From: Endozoicomonas sp. SESOKO1
GTDB taxonomy: Bacteria > Pseudomonadota > Gammaproteobacteria > Pseudomonadales > Endozoicomonadaceae
Reading direction: 5' to 3'
Length of the DNA: 64,000 nucleotides
Assembly (NCBI RefSeq): GCF_024606265.1
Contig: NZ_JAHHPP010000389.1
Span: 1 to 64,000 of the forward strand
Under the pieces are notes generated by a model. The model had not been told where the DNA came from. It did no database searches and was given only the letters and a program-made list of their open reading frames with translations. Position numbers and translations under genes: made by a program. This document shows positions 56,165 through 64,000 of this stretch, in pieces. Position 1 is the stretch's first letter; every line of letters begins with the position of its first letter.

Positions 56165-57601
56165 ATGAATATTCTACCCAAACCCGTTCAGCCAATCTGC
56201 CTCCAGACTCAGGATGTAGCCACGCAAACAGAAACGGGTTCCATCAACCACCTTGGAAGGGAGGTGAAACTTGCCGCTCCCCAGCATTTGTATAACGGCC
56301 ATTGGCCTCACCATAGGACCAAAGTATGCAGAGAAGAGCTGTCCCGAAAAATCACAATTATCCACACCAATGCGTCATTAATTAATTTTCCTTTGATTGA
56401 GAATACGTTACTGGATAAATATGGCTTATCCGAATGCGTTTCCAGCGGACAGGGCAAAAGATTGATTGCAGAATGCGCCCTCGCCACAGCCATCAATGTG
56501 CAAATGCCCACCAGTAAAATGACGGGCAGACTTGAAGGAGGCGAACTTCAATATTTGGGTGATTGTATTAACAGTCTGCAAACCCTGATGGCGGAGGGAT
56601 GGAATAAAGAGGCATCCACATGCCTGAAGAAAAATCTGCTTTATGAAACAAAGCGAATCACCATTCCGGGGGAAAACCTGGTCACTGACCGAAAAGAGGC
56701 GATCAATACATATATCCTGGAAAACCAGTCACTGTTTGTTGACGATGCAGCCGTTGAAAAGACAACCCAGGCACTCAGTCTGTTCAGACATCAGTTAGCC
56801 TATCAGAATACACTGGGTCTATACCCCCGGACACCCCGGTTATTTGACCTGAGTTCACCACAAACCATCATTGGCATTGAAGCTAACAGAACGATTCCGG
56901 GTGATGAACCCAGGGTGCAGGAAAGACGAGCTAAACTGCAGGCAAAAATGGCCCTGGCGCTGGCACAAATGACCGACCCTGACTCAAGGCTGGTCAACAT
57001 GATTCTGAATGATCAACGTGCCGCTGGCATATTGGCAGATGGTGACAAACAAATCCTCAGAACAGCGTTGACCCGGCATCACGCCAATATCCCCATACCC
57101 GCCCCTATTGCATGCCTGTTTTATTTGCAGCTCACGTATGAATTCTGGAATAGCCTGGCAGATTTTGGTCTTGATCCCGAAGCCATGCTGTTCATGATCG
57201 ACAGTTGTCAGAGCGCACACAGTTTTGTCGGGCCGAATCAGAAAAGCCAACAGGTGATGATATCCTGGGAAAGTTTACGCAATGCCCGGTTGCAAAGCGC
57301 CAAAGCCCGATCAGAGTTGCCGGGAAGGCACACTCCGGTAGAGGAGGATGAATGGATCAAAGAATGTGTTAGACAATTGACGTATGTACCGAATACAAAC
57401 TTTTTCAGGATGCTTAACACCCCATCGTACCGTCAAAAATTGGGGATTACTCCCCGATACGCTCCGGAATATTATCGGAAAAACGACCTCAGTGGTGCCT
57501 CTGAATCTAACGTTAACTCCAGCGACGTTGCTCGAAAACGACTGGCAACGACCAACAATACGGTTCCGCAATCCGGTAAAGTGGCGCGCCCGGCAGAGTA
57601 A
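56165..57601 (+). CDS. unknown protein, paralogue B of a tandem pair
   Basis: The second copy, 478 residues, starts 28 bp after paralogue A and shares its whole length and order of blocks (TNASLINFPLIENTLL, LQYLGDCINSLQTLM, LYPRTPRLFDL, FFRMLNTPSYRQKLGI). Differences are spread evenly, which fits an old-enough duplication under selection instead of a recent copy. No ribosome binding site is seen before its ATG, so it may be translated by coupling to A. The tail is again basic and Ser/Thr-rich (ARKRLATTNNTVPQSGKVA). Function unknown. Confidence 0.7.
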   Translation: MNILPKPVQPICLQTQDVATQTETGSINHLGREVKLAAPQHLYNGHWPHHRTKVCREELSRKITIIHTNASLINFPLIENTLLDKYGLSECVSSGQGKRLIAECALATAINVQMPTSKMTGRLEGGELQYLGDCINSLQTLMAEGWNKEASTCLKKNLLYETKRITIPGENLVTDRKEAINTYILENQSLFVDDAAVEKTTQALSLFRHQLAYQNTLGLYPRTPRLFDLSSPQTIIGIEANRTIPGDEPRVQERRAKLQAKMALALAQMTDPDSRLVNMILNDQRAAGILADGDKQILRTALTRHHANIPIPAPIACLFYLQLTYEFWNSLADFGLDPEAMLFMIDSCQSAHSFVGPNQKSQQVMISWESLRNARLQSAKARSELPGRHTPVEEDEWIKECVRQLTYVPNTNFFRMLNTPSYRQKLGITPRYAPEYYRKNDLSGASESNVNSSDVARKRLATTNNTVPQSGKVARPAE

Positions 57602-57696
57602 ACAGGAAACTGGGTTCTTTCCCGTAATAATAAGCGTTCGTGAAGTTGATTCAGGGTCTGTAAGACATCAATTAATCAAAAAAGGTTAATGTTCCG

Positions 57697-58284
57697 TTAT
57701 GTTCTGATGAAGCCTCGGATCATTTGCAGACATTCGTCGGTTCTTTTTTCAAGATCAGTACTTTCCAGCATGAGGATCTTTTTTTCAGATATTCCGGGAA
57801 CGGCGCTGTTACAGAGTACCCACTGATCAATATCTTTCTGAAAAATGGCATCGTCGCTGCGAACGCCGTCATTCTCCAGTGCAATTTTCCCGGTTGGCAG
57901 GTAGCAATAAGCATCAATTTTCTGGCTAATGGCGCTGGCCAGCTTGAGCATATAAGGGCTGATAGGGGTATCACATGCATTCAGCCAATATCGGTGGTAG
58001 GCAAGTAATGAGGGAGGACCGGTATCGATAATGCCATGACCTTTCAGGTTCTCTGTCCACTCAAGCATGGCCCCCAGGGCCGACCCGGCCATGGCTGTTG
58101 AGGTGACCTGACGGATAGCCAGATCTTCAACGACTGCATCACGGGGGGTCTTATAATGCAGGTGTTTGGCGATTTTCCGATAATAATCACTGAAAACTGA
58201 CCATTCACTCCCCAATGCTTTCACCAGAGAGTTACAGAGCGTTGTTTTACCCGTTCCATGGGAACCAATGAGAGAAATAATCAT
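57697..58284 (-). CDS. P-loop NTPase/kinase-like protein (AAA_28 type)
   Basis: A 195-residue P-loop protein. Walker A GSHGTGKT is at 7-14. The rest (LAIRQVTSTAMAGSALGAMLEWTENL and TGPPSLLAYHRYWL) recalls the NadR-C/AAA_28 nucleotide-kinase-like group: it could phosphorylate a small metabolite. There is no obvious partner. It follows rph on the same strand with a hairpin between them, so it may be its own unit. Accessory status is possible, as this position is not conserved in relatives. Confidence 0.65.
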   Translation of the reverse strand: MIISLIGSHGTGKTTLCNSLVKALGSEWSVFSDYYRKIAKHLHYKTPRDAVVEDLAIRQVTSTAMAGSALGAMLEWTENLKGHGIIDTGPPSLLAYHRYWLNACDTPISPYMLKLASAISQKIDAYCYLPTGKIALENDGVRSDDAIFQKDIDQWVLCNSAVPGISEKKILMLESTDLEKRTDECLQMIRGFIRT

Positions 58285-58303
58285 ACTGCCTGCCTGTAGA
58301 GTA

Positions 58304-58328
58304 AGAACCCGGCATATAGCCGGGTTCT
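58304..58328 (-). terminator. rph terminator
   Basis: AGAACCCGGC and GCCGGGTTCT are perfect 10-bp arms around a 5-nt loop, just after the rph stop on the minus strand, with TTCTTACTC following. It separates rph from the P-loop gene. Confidence 0.65.
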
Positions 58329-58367
58329 ATTAAAAATAGCTCAGGTAAAAGGTCAGGCCGTAAAGTG

Positions 58368-59084
58368 TCATTCTGCTAACGCTTTTTTCTGTAACTCAAT
58401 AATTTCCTCAATACCGGATCGTGCCAAAGCCATCATGGCCAGCATTTCATTCTGACTGAAAGGGGCGGCTTCAGCAGTTCCCTGAACTTCGATAAACCCA
58501 CCAGCATCGGTCATCACAACATTCATGTCCGTTTCAGCACTGGAGTCCTCAGGATAATCGAGGTCAAGAACCGGACTGCCTTTGTAAATACCCACGGAAA
58601 CGGCGGCAATCAGATGCAGGAAAGGGTCACTTTTGACCATTTTCTTCTCCTGCATGTGGCGCAACGCATCAACCAGTGCCACACAGGCTCCGGTAATCGA
58701 GGCAGTGCGTGTGCCACCGTCGGCCTGAATCACATCACAATCAATATTGATGGTGTTTTCCCCGAGCTTTTTCATGTCTACCGCAGCACGCAAAGCACGG
58801 CCGATCAGGCGTTGAATCTCGAGTGTCCTGCCCCCCTGCTTGCCTCTGGAGGCTTCCCTTCCCATTCGTTCTGTGGTGGACCGGGGTAACATACCGTACT
58901 CGGCGGTGATCCAGCCCTGGCCGGTTCCTTTGAGAAAACGGGGGACACCGCGTTCCACCGACGCTGTACAGATGACTTTGGTATCTCCAAACTCAACGAG
59001 CACAGATCCTTCTGCGTGTTTGGTGTAGTTGCGGGTGATTTTTACATCACGTAATTGGTCTGCCGTTCTTCCACTAGGGCGCAT
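58368..59084 (-). CDS. rph: ribonuclease PH
   Basis: A phosphorolytic 3'-exoribonuclease that trims tRNA precursors. The 238 residues are full length ([33 protein letters not shown], RxxR-type phosphate site near 86 in [29 protein letters not shown], and [12 protein letters not shown]). Unlike E. coli K-12, no frameshift is seen. It is divergent from yicC, the conserved rph-yicC-gmk neighbourhood. Confidence 0.97.
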   Translation of the reverse strand: MRPSGRTADQLRDVKITRNYTKHAEGSVLVEFGDTKVICTASVERGVPRFLKGTGQGWITAEYGMLPRSTTERMGREASRGKQGGRTLEIQRLIGRALRAAVDMKKLGENTINIDCDVIQADGGTRTASITGACVALVDALRHMQEKKMVKSDPFLHLIAAVSVGIYKGSPVLDLDYPEDSSAETDMNVVMTDAGGFIEVQGTAEAAPFSQNEMLAMMALARSGIEEIIELQKKALAE

Positions 59085-59346
59085 TTGGATTACCTTGGTA
59101 TGTCTGAAAAAGCTTAAGCACTGCGAAATTTGCGGAATTATAACTGCTTGGCGGGTTTTCGGGAAAATACAGTTTGGATAATCAGGTCGCTATATTGATA
59201 CAGTGTTGTTAAATCAATGACATACACTCAAGCAATAAGTTTTAAAGTACTATAGTTTTTATCAAAATCTTATCCCATCGGTTTATTTTGTAGATAAACT
59301 TCTGAAATAATGACTTTTTATTAGCCTATCGATTAAAGAGTATTTC

Positions 59347-60216
59347 ATGACGTCCAGCATGACTGCATTCGCCCGTGTCCAGATACAGGAGGATTGGGGA
59401 AGCCTGGTATGGGAGATTCGATCTGTTAACCATCGTTACCTTGAGCCCCACTTCCGTCTTACTGAACAGACTCGGGAGATCGAGCCTGCATTGAGAGAAC
59501 TGATTCGAAAGCAATTGAAGAGAGGCAAGCTTGAATGCAGCCTTAAATATCAGCTGATTGACAAAGAGCAGGTGCTTGACCTGAATCGTGCCCTGCTGGA
59601 AAAACTGCAACTGGCTGTCCGTGAGGTTGAGACCCATTTTTCTCAGGTTGCCCCCGTCAATCCTCTTGAGGTTCTGCTATGGCCCGGCGTGCAGAGTACA
59701 GAGGAAACTGAAATGGCCGTTGTTCATCAGGCTGCTATAAAAGGGTTTAACAAAGCGCTGATCCAACTTAACGAGATGAGACAGCGGGAAGGGCAGGAAC
59801 TTCAGTCTTTCATAGAGGCCCGGTTGGATAAAATGGGCGATGAGGTTCTGCAGCTTCGTGTGTTGCTGCCAGAAATTCTGCAAAACCAGCGTGAGAAAAT
59901 TCTTGACCGGCTCTCTGAAGCAAAACAGGAGTTAAATCCGGAGAGGCTGGAGCAGGAAATGGTGATGCTGGCTCAGAAGATGGATGTTGATGAGGAGCTG
60001 GACCGCTTGGAAACGCATATAGCTGAGGTGCGCAGAACCCTCAACAATCCTGGGCAGGGAGCGGTAGGGCGCCGACTGGATTTTCTGATGCAGGAGCTTA
60101 ACCGGGAGGCAAATACCCTGTCTTCCAAATCAATTCATGCAGGCCTTACCCAGAGCGCAGTAAACCTCAAGGTCTTTATTGAGCAAATGCGCGAGCAGGT
60201 CCAGAATATTGAATAA
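59347..60216 (+). CDS. yicC: YicC-family endoribonuclease
   Basis: A 289-residue hexameric RNase of the YicC (RnD-like) family. The N-terminus MTSSMTAFARVQIQEDWGSLVWEIRSVNHRYLEPHFRL is the family signature, and the C-terminus (GRRLDFLMQELNREANTLSSKS) is equally typical. In E. coli it is implicated in degrading certain small RNAs. It lies 72 bp before gmk, the usual order. Confidence 0.95.
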   Translation: MTSSMTAFARVQIQEDWGSLVWEIRSVNHRYLEPHFRLTEQTREIEPALRELIRKQLKRGKLECSLKYQLIDKEQVLDLNRALLEKLQLAVREVETHFSQVAPVNPLEVLLWPGVQSTEETEMAVVHQAAIKGFNKALIQLNEMRQREGQELQSFIEARLDKMGDEVLQLRVLLPEILQNQREKILDRLSEAKQELNPERLEQEMVMLAQKMDVDEELDRLETHIAEVRRTLNNPGQGAVGRRLDFLMQELNREANTLSSKSIHAGLTQSAVNLKVFIEQMREQVQNIE

Positions 60217-60263
60217 GAAAACACAATGTAATCAACACGTTATTTTTGTTTTATGGTAAATAA

Positions 60264-60902
<639 letters not shown>

Positions 60903-60979
60903 GGCAAACAGGTCAGTAGCCTGGTTCCTGCAGGCTATCGACCAGATACTTCAGGGCTTCATGTGACATTTATTAAGAA

Positions 60980-61636
60980 TCAATAAATCTTATCAATACT
61001 TTGCAGCGCAGCCATCAGCTTATTGGGTTCCAATGGTGGCCGTATAAACCCATGATAATGCCCTTGCGGATTAATCAAGGCCAGGTTGGCACCGTGATCC
61101 ACCAGGTAAAACTCATCCTCAGGATCAACCACCGGGGTAAACGGGACATTCATCTGAACCGCCAGGTTATAAATGCTGGCAATTTCTCCGGTTACGCCCT
61201 TGAAGTCCTTATTAAAGTAGGGCACATAGCCTTTCAGCTTTTCAGGCGTGTCTCTTCGTGGGTCCACCGTCACCATGAGGTACTGCAACTCTTTAGCCAG
61301 ACCCGGTGACTTTTCTTTAAGCAGAGCATCCAGTTTATTTAACTGACTGAGCGTGGCCGGACAGATATCAGGGCAGAAGGTAAAACCGAAATAGACCAGA
61401 CTCCAGCGTCCCTTAAGATTGTCTGCAACAAATGGCTGGCCGTTATGGTCAACCAGCCCTTCCATGGTGAAAGCCCGGGGTGTTTCAAATACCACCGCAC
61501 CCATCTGCTGCAGCTGCTCTTTGGATAAAGCTGGCTTGTTGATGAATTTATTCGCCGTAACCCCAAGCACAACAGCGACGGCTGCCAGTAAAATCGTGAC
61601 CGTTTTCTTCACCGCCTTACTCCTTTCTGTGTCCAC
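60980..61636 (-). CDS. SCO1/SenC cytochrome oxidase assembly protein
   Basis: A copper-binding thioredoxin-fold protein that loads the CuA site of the cytochrome oxidase. The copper motif is CPDIC (Cys88, Cys92), with the third ligand His in VDHGANLAL. A membrane anchor covers 10-28. Start is GTG 61636 with GGAG 5 nt upstream. 218 residues. It is downstream of cyoE and ctaA, as in pseudomonads. Confidence 0.93.
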   Translation of the reverse strand: MDTERSKAVKKTVTILLAAVAVVLGVTANKFINKPALSKEQLQQMGAVVFETPRAFTMEGLVDHNGQPFVADNLKGRWSLVYFGFTFCPDICPATLSQLNKLDALLKEKSPGLAKELQYLMVTVDPRRDTPEKLKGYVPYFNKDFKGVTGEIASIYNLAVQMNVPFTPVVDPEDEFYLVDHGANLALINPQGHYHGFIRPPLEPNKLMAALQSIDKIY

Positions 61637-61645
61637 AGGTACTCC

Positions 61646-62548
61646 TTATATCCAGAGATAAATTGAATAGTGGTCCACCAGCAATACCACAAATAACAGC
61701 ATCAAATAGGTAATCGAAAACCTGAAGGTCTTAATGGCAGCATCGGCTCTGCTGCCACGGAGCAGAACAACCGACCAGTATAAAAAACGTGCGCCCAGAA
61801 GGGTTGCACCCACCAGATAGATCACCCCACTCATCCCCGTCAAAAATGGCAGCATGGTGACCACAAACATAATCAGGGTATAGAGCAGAATATGCAGTTT
61901 GGTGTACGCCTCGCCATGGGTGACCGGCAACATGGGAACATCCGCTTTGGCATACTCCTCCTTGCGATGGATCGCCAGGGCCCAGAAGTGGGGGGGTGTC
62001 CAGGCAAAAATAATCAGTACCAGCAACAGGCCATGGCCTTCAAAGTGCCCGGTTACGGCCGTCCAGCCGAGCAGGGGAGGGGCCGCCCCGGCCAAACCAC
62101 CAATAACGATATTCTGTGGCGTTGCCCGTTTAAGAATCAGCGTATATACCACCGCATAGCCCATCAGGGAGGCAAATGTCAGCCAGGCGGTCAGAGGGTT
62201 AACCAGCACAAACAGCATGACCATTCCGATGGAGCCGATAAAAAAGGCGAAAATGACCGCCTGGAGCGGTTCAACCCGACCGGTAGCCACCGGGCGATTA
62301 TGGGTTCTCGCCATCACCGTATCGATCCGTCGGTCAACCACATGATTAATCACCGCTGCGGCACCCGCACAAAGAGCGATCCCCAGGTTACCAAAGAACA
62401 GAATATCCAGAGGCACCCAACCGGGTGTCGCCAGATACATACCAATAACCGATGTCAGGATCATCAGCGCCACCACCTTCGGCTTGGTCAGCTCAAGATA
62501 GTCCCGCCAATGGGCTCTCCCTGCCGGTAATACATTACTTTGACTCAT
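61646..62548 (-). CDS. cyoE: protohaem IX farnesyltransferase
   Basis: It converts haem B to haem O by farnesylation, in the inner membrane. The prenyltransferase motif NHVVDRRID contains N68, D72 and D76; about eight hydrophobic segments follow in 300 residues. With CtaA the next enzyme makes haem A, so the pair serves an aa3-type oxidase, whose subunits are presumably just outside the window. Confidence 0.95.
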   Translation of the reverse strand: MSQSNVLPAGRAHWRDYLELTKPKVVALMILTSVIGMYLATPGWVPLDILFFGNLGIALCAGAAAVINHVVDRRIDTVMARTHNRPVATGRVEPLQAVIFAFFIGSIGMVMLFVLVNPLTAWLTFASLMGYAVVYTLILKRATPQNIVIGGLAGAAPPLLGWTAVTGHFEGHGLLLVLIIFAWTPPHFWALAIHRKEEYAKADVPMLPVTHGEAYTKLHILLYTLIMFVVTMLPFLTGMSGVIYLVGATLLGARFLYWSVVLLRGSRADAAIKTFRFSITYLMLLFVVLLVDHYSIYLWI

Positions 62549-62550
62549 GC

Positions 62551-63624
62551 TCAGCCCTCTCTTTCCTGCAAATCCTGCAAACTGTTGTTCAAACCACTTT
62601 TCTTAAGAGCACCGCCGAATAAGAAGTAGTTATAGGCCACCAGTGATAACAACAATAAGGCACCACCCAGGTTATGGGCTACGGCAATGCTCAACGGCAG
62701 GCTCCAGATGATATTGCTCAGGCCAAGAGCCACCTGGACCGTCAACATAACCATAACCAGTAGCATCAGTTTTCGAACCGTTGACCCTTCAGAACCGCCA
62801 ACCCTGAAAGACACCCTGAGCGCAATAAGCATTTGCAACGTCAGTAATACTACTGTCAGCATTGCCCCTACTCTGTGAGCAAAATGTATGGCGGTTCTGG
62901 CGTCAGCATGCAGCTGCCCACCCAGGTAATTCGGACCGATATCCTGCCCGACATCAAACCCCTCCTCAAAATTCATGGGTGGCAACCATTGCCCCTGACA
63001 CATCGGCAGATCCGGACAGGCAAGCGCGGCATAGTTAGAACTGGTCCACCCGCCAAGGCTGACCTGACCAACCACCACCAGCAGGCTTAATACCGCCAGC
63101 CACTTCAGGAACAAGAACGGCTTATCCGGCACCTTTTCGCGATGCACGCCGGACAACCTCAACGTTAAGAGAAACAACAAACTGAAGGTGGCAAAACCGC
63201 CCAGCAAATGAGCAGTTACAACCTGAGGCCACAGTTTTAGTGTGACGGTCCACATACCAAAAGCGGCCTGCAGAGTAATCAATGCAAGGATCAGAACAGG
63301 CAGCTTGAACGGCTGACCCGGCTCACGCCGGTTTCTGAACGCCTGAATAACAATCATCAGCACCAGGAGCATCAGGGTGCCAGCCACATAACGGTGGATC
63401 ATCTCTGCCCAACCCTTATCAACTTCAACCGGAGCCTCCGGAAAGAGCGACTCGGCATGGGCAATCTCCTGCTGAGTATCCGGCACGGTCAGAAAACCAT
63501 AACAACCCGGCCAGTCAGGGCAACCCAGACCGGCATGCACCAGCCTTGTATAGGCACCTATACCAACCACGATGCTTGCCAGCAACGTGGCGATCAGAGC
63601 CAGGTAAAATCCTTTTTTCTTCAT
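62551..63624 (-). CDS. ctaA: haem A synthase (CtaA)
   Basis: It oxidises haem O to haem A in the inner membrane. From ATG 63624 (GGAG 5-6 nt upstream) it has 357 residues; the ORF extends 16 codons further upstream without support. His30 and the Cys pair at 35 and 41 ([12 protein letters not shown]) match the N-terminal site, and ACPDLPMC lies in the second half (the 8-TM duplicated architecture). It is 2 bp from cyoE, so the two are translated together. Confidence 0.92.
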   Translation of the reverse strand: MKKKGFYLALIATLLASIVVGIGAYTRLVHAGLGCPDWPGCYGFLTVPDTQQEIAHAESLFPEAPVEVDKGWAEMIHRYVAGTLMLLVLMIVIQAFRNRREPGQPFKLPVLILALITLQAAFGMWTVTLKLWPQVVTAHLLGGFATFSLLFLLTLRLSGVHREKVPDKPFLFLKWLAVLSLLVVVGQVSLGGWTSSNYAALACPDLPMCQGQWLPPMNFEEGFDVGQDIGPNYLGGQLHADARTAIHFAHRVGAMLTVVLLTLQMLIALRVSFRVGGSEGSTVRKLMLLVMVMLTVQVALGLSNIIWSLPLSIAVAHNLGGALLLLSLVAYNYFLFGGALKKSGLNNSLQDLQEREG

Positions 63625-63723
63625 AACCGCTCCACTGAGTTGACTACCCATTACCAACCCTTTATTAACCAAAAAATACCAAATTAAACAAAAGGCAATG
63701 ATTCAATAATCATTTAGTACCCA

Positions 63724-64000
63724 TTAACCGATATTGGATGCTTTCAGCAGCTTTTTCAGATCGTTCAGCACATCACCTCCGGGTTGATCCACCCGGTATC
63801 CCATGATCAGATTACCCAGCGGATCAATGATAAAAATACGGTTCTCTGGCCAGTGCTTCAGACCGAGCGCGGTTTGAACATGGTTTTTGTCCGCGTTCAG
63901 CCAGTAAACTCCCGGGTGCTCGGTTTCCAGTTCAGAGGAGGGCACCGGTTGTTCTGGCGCAATATAAAATCGGGTGACCCGTTCAGACTCTTTTCCCAGC
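63724..64000 (-). CDS. partial thioredoxin-fold oxidase-assembly protein
   Basis: The gene runs off the end of the window, so only its C-terminal ~91 residues are seen (from LGKESERVTRFYIAPEQ to LKKLLKASNIG). The end IFIIDPLGNLIMGYRVDQPGGDVLNDLKKLL has the look of a thioredoxin-like SCO-type fold. In pseudomonads the gene next to ctaA on this side (PA0111 position) is a small conserved membrane protein of unknown oxidase-assembly role. The start, and any membrane anchor, lie outside. Confidence 0.75.
   Translation of the reverse strand, partial: LGKESERVTRFYIAPEQPVPSSELETEHPGVYWLNADKNHVQTALGLKHWPENRIFIIDPLGNLIMGYRVDQPGGDVLNDLKKLLKASNIG

Overview
The window reads as a chromosomal segment of a marine, probably host-associated gammaproteobacterium. 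The gene set mixes Pseudomonas-type markers (a 180-kDa class NAD-glutamate dehydrogenase, Crc, APH-type ThrB, the DUF2782 lipoprotein between polA and thrB, the EEP protein beside dsbA, the ctaA-cyoE-senC block) with enteric-type markers (SlmA, UbiF, the 300-residue Cdd, TrhP). This fits Oceanospirillales, and an Endozoicomonas-like genome is my best guess; I infer it from gene content and style, and have not confirmed it with a search. Most of the window is housekeeping DNA of mid GC. Accessory material appears as islands between old conserved neighbours.

Layout. 1-1.6 kb: an AT-rich J-domain gene and an unknown membrane protein. 1.6-5.9 kb: thrB, a DUF2782 lipoprotein, and polA divergent from them. 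5.9-6.9 kb: a 1-kb gene-poor stretch with three intrinsic terminators (likely small RNA locus or loci) and a transposase-like remnant. 7.0-9.2 kb: an autotransporter with a 26-residue passenger repeat. 9.3-14.2 kb: gdhB. 14.6-17.5 kb: rpmB-rpmG, trhP, pyrE (with an 18-bp in-frame tandem expansion). 17.7-21.6 kb: a periplasmic molybdenum hydroxylase operon (iorA-like, iorB-like, xdhC). 21.9-26.0 kb: slmA, argB, dut, coaBC and divergent radC. 26.4-31.3 kb: an unknown 339-residue protein, engB, cytochrome c4, dsbA, an EEP hydrolase.

31.7-37.5 kb: a nadD-like/nudF pair, a lipoprotein, a small conserved protein, purU, a zinc-ribbon membrane protein, znuA with a textbook Zur box, a permuted papain-like protein, and a 58-residue gene. 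37.7-45.1 kb: uvrD, murI, cdd, a basic small protein, ubiF, a small membrane protein, secreted endonuclease I. 45.2-53 kb: parC, a RutR-like regulator, a Fre-like flavin reductase, ubiD, rho, trxA. 53.6-60.9 kb: crc, two tandem paralogues of unknown function, a P-loop protein, rph, yicC, gmk. 60.9-64 kb: SCO1, cyoE, ctaA and a truncated assembly gene, all serving the aa3-type cytochrome oxidase.

Several ancestral clusters are visibly broken. polA and engB lie 21 kb apart, rpmBG and radC 10 kb apart, and pyrE is separated from slmA by the hydroxylase operon. crc is separated from rph by the paralogue pair. The least explained element is that pair (54.7-57.6 kb): it has its own palindromic upstream site, is bounded by strong terminators, and both proteins end in a basic, disordered-looking tail. 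I saw no rRNA, tRNA, CRISPR array or intact insertion sequence.
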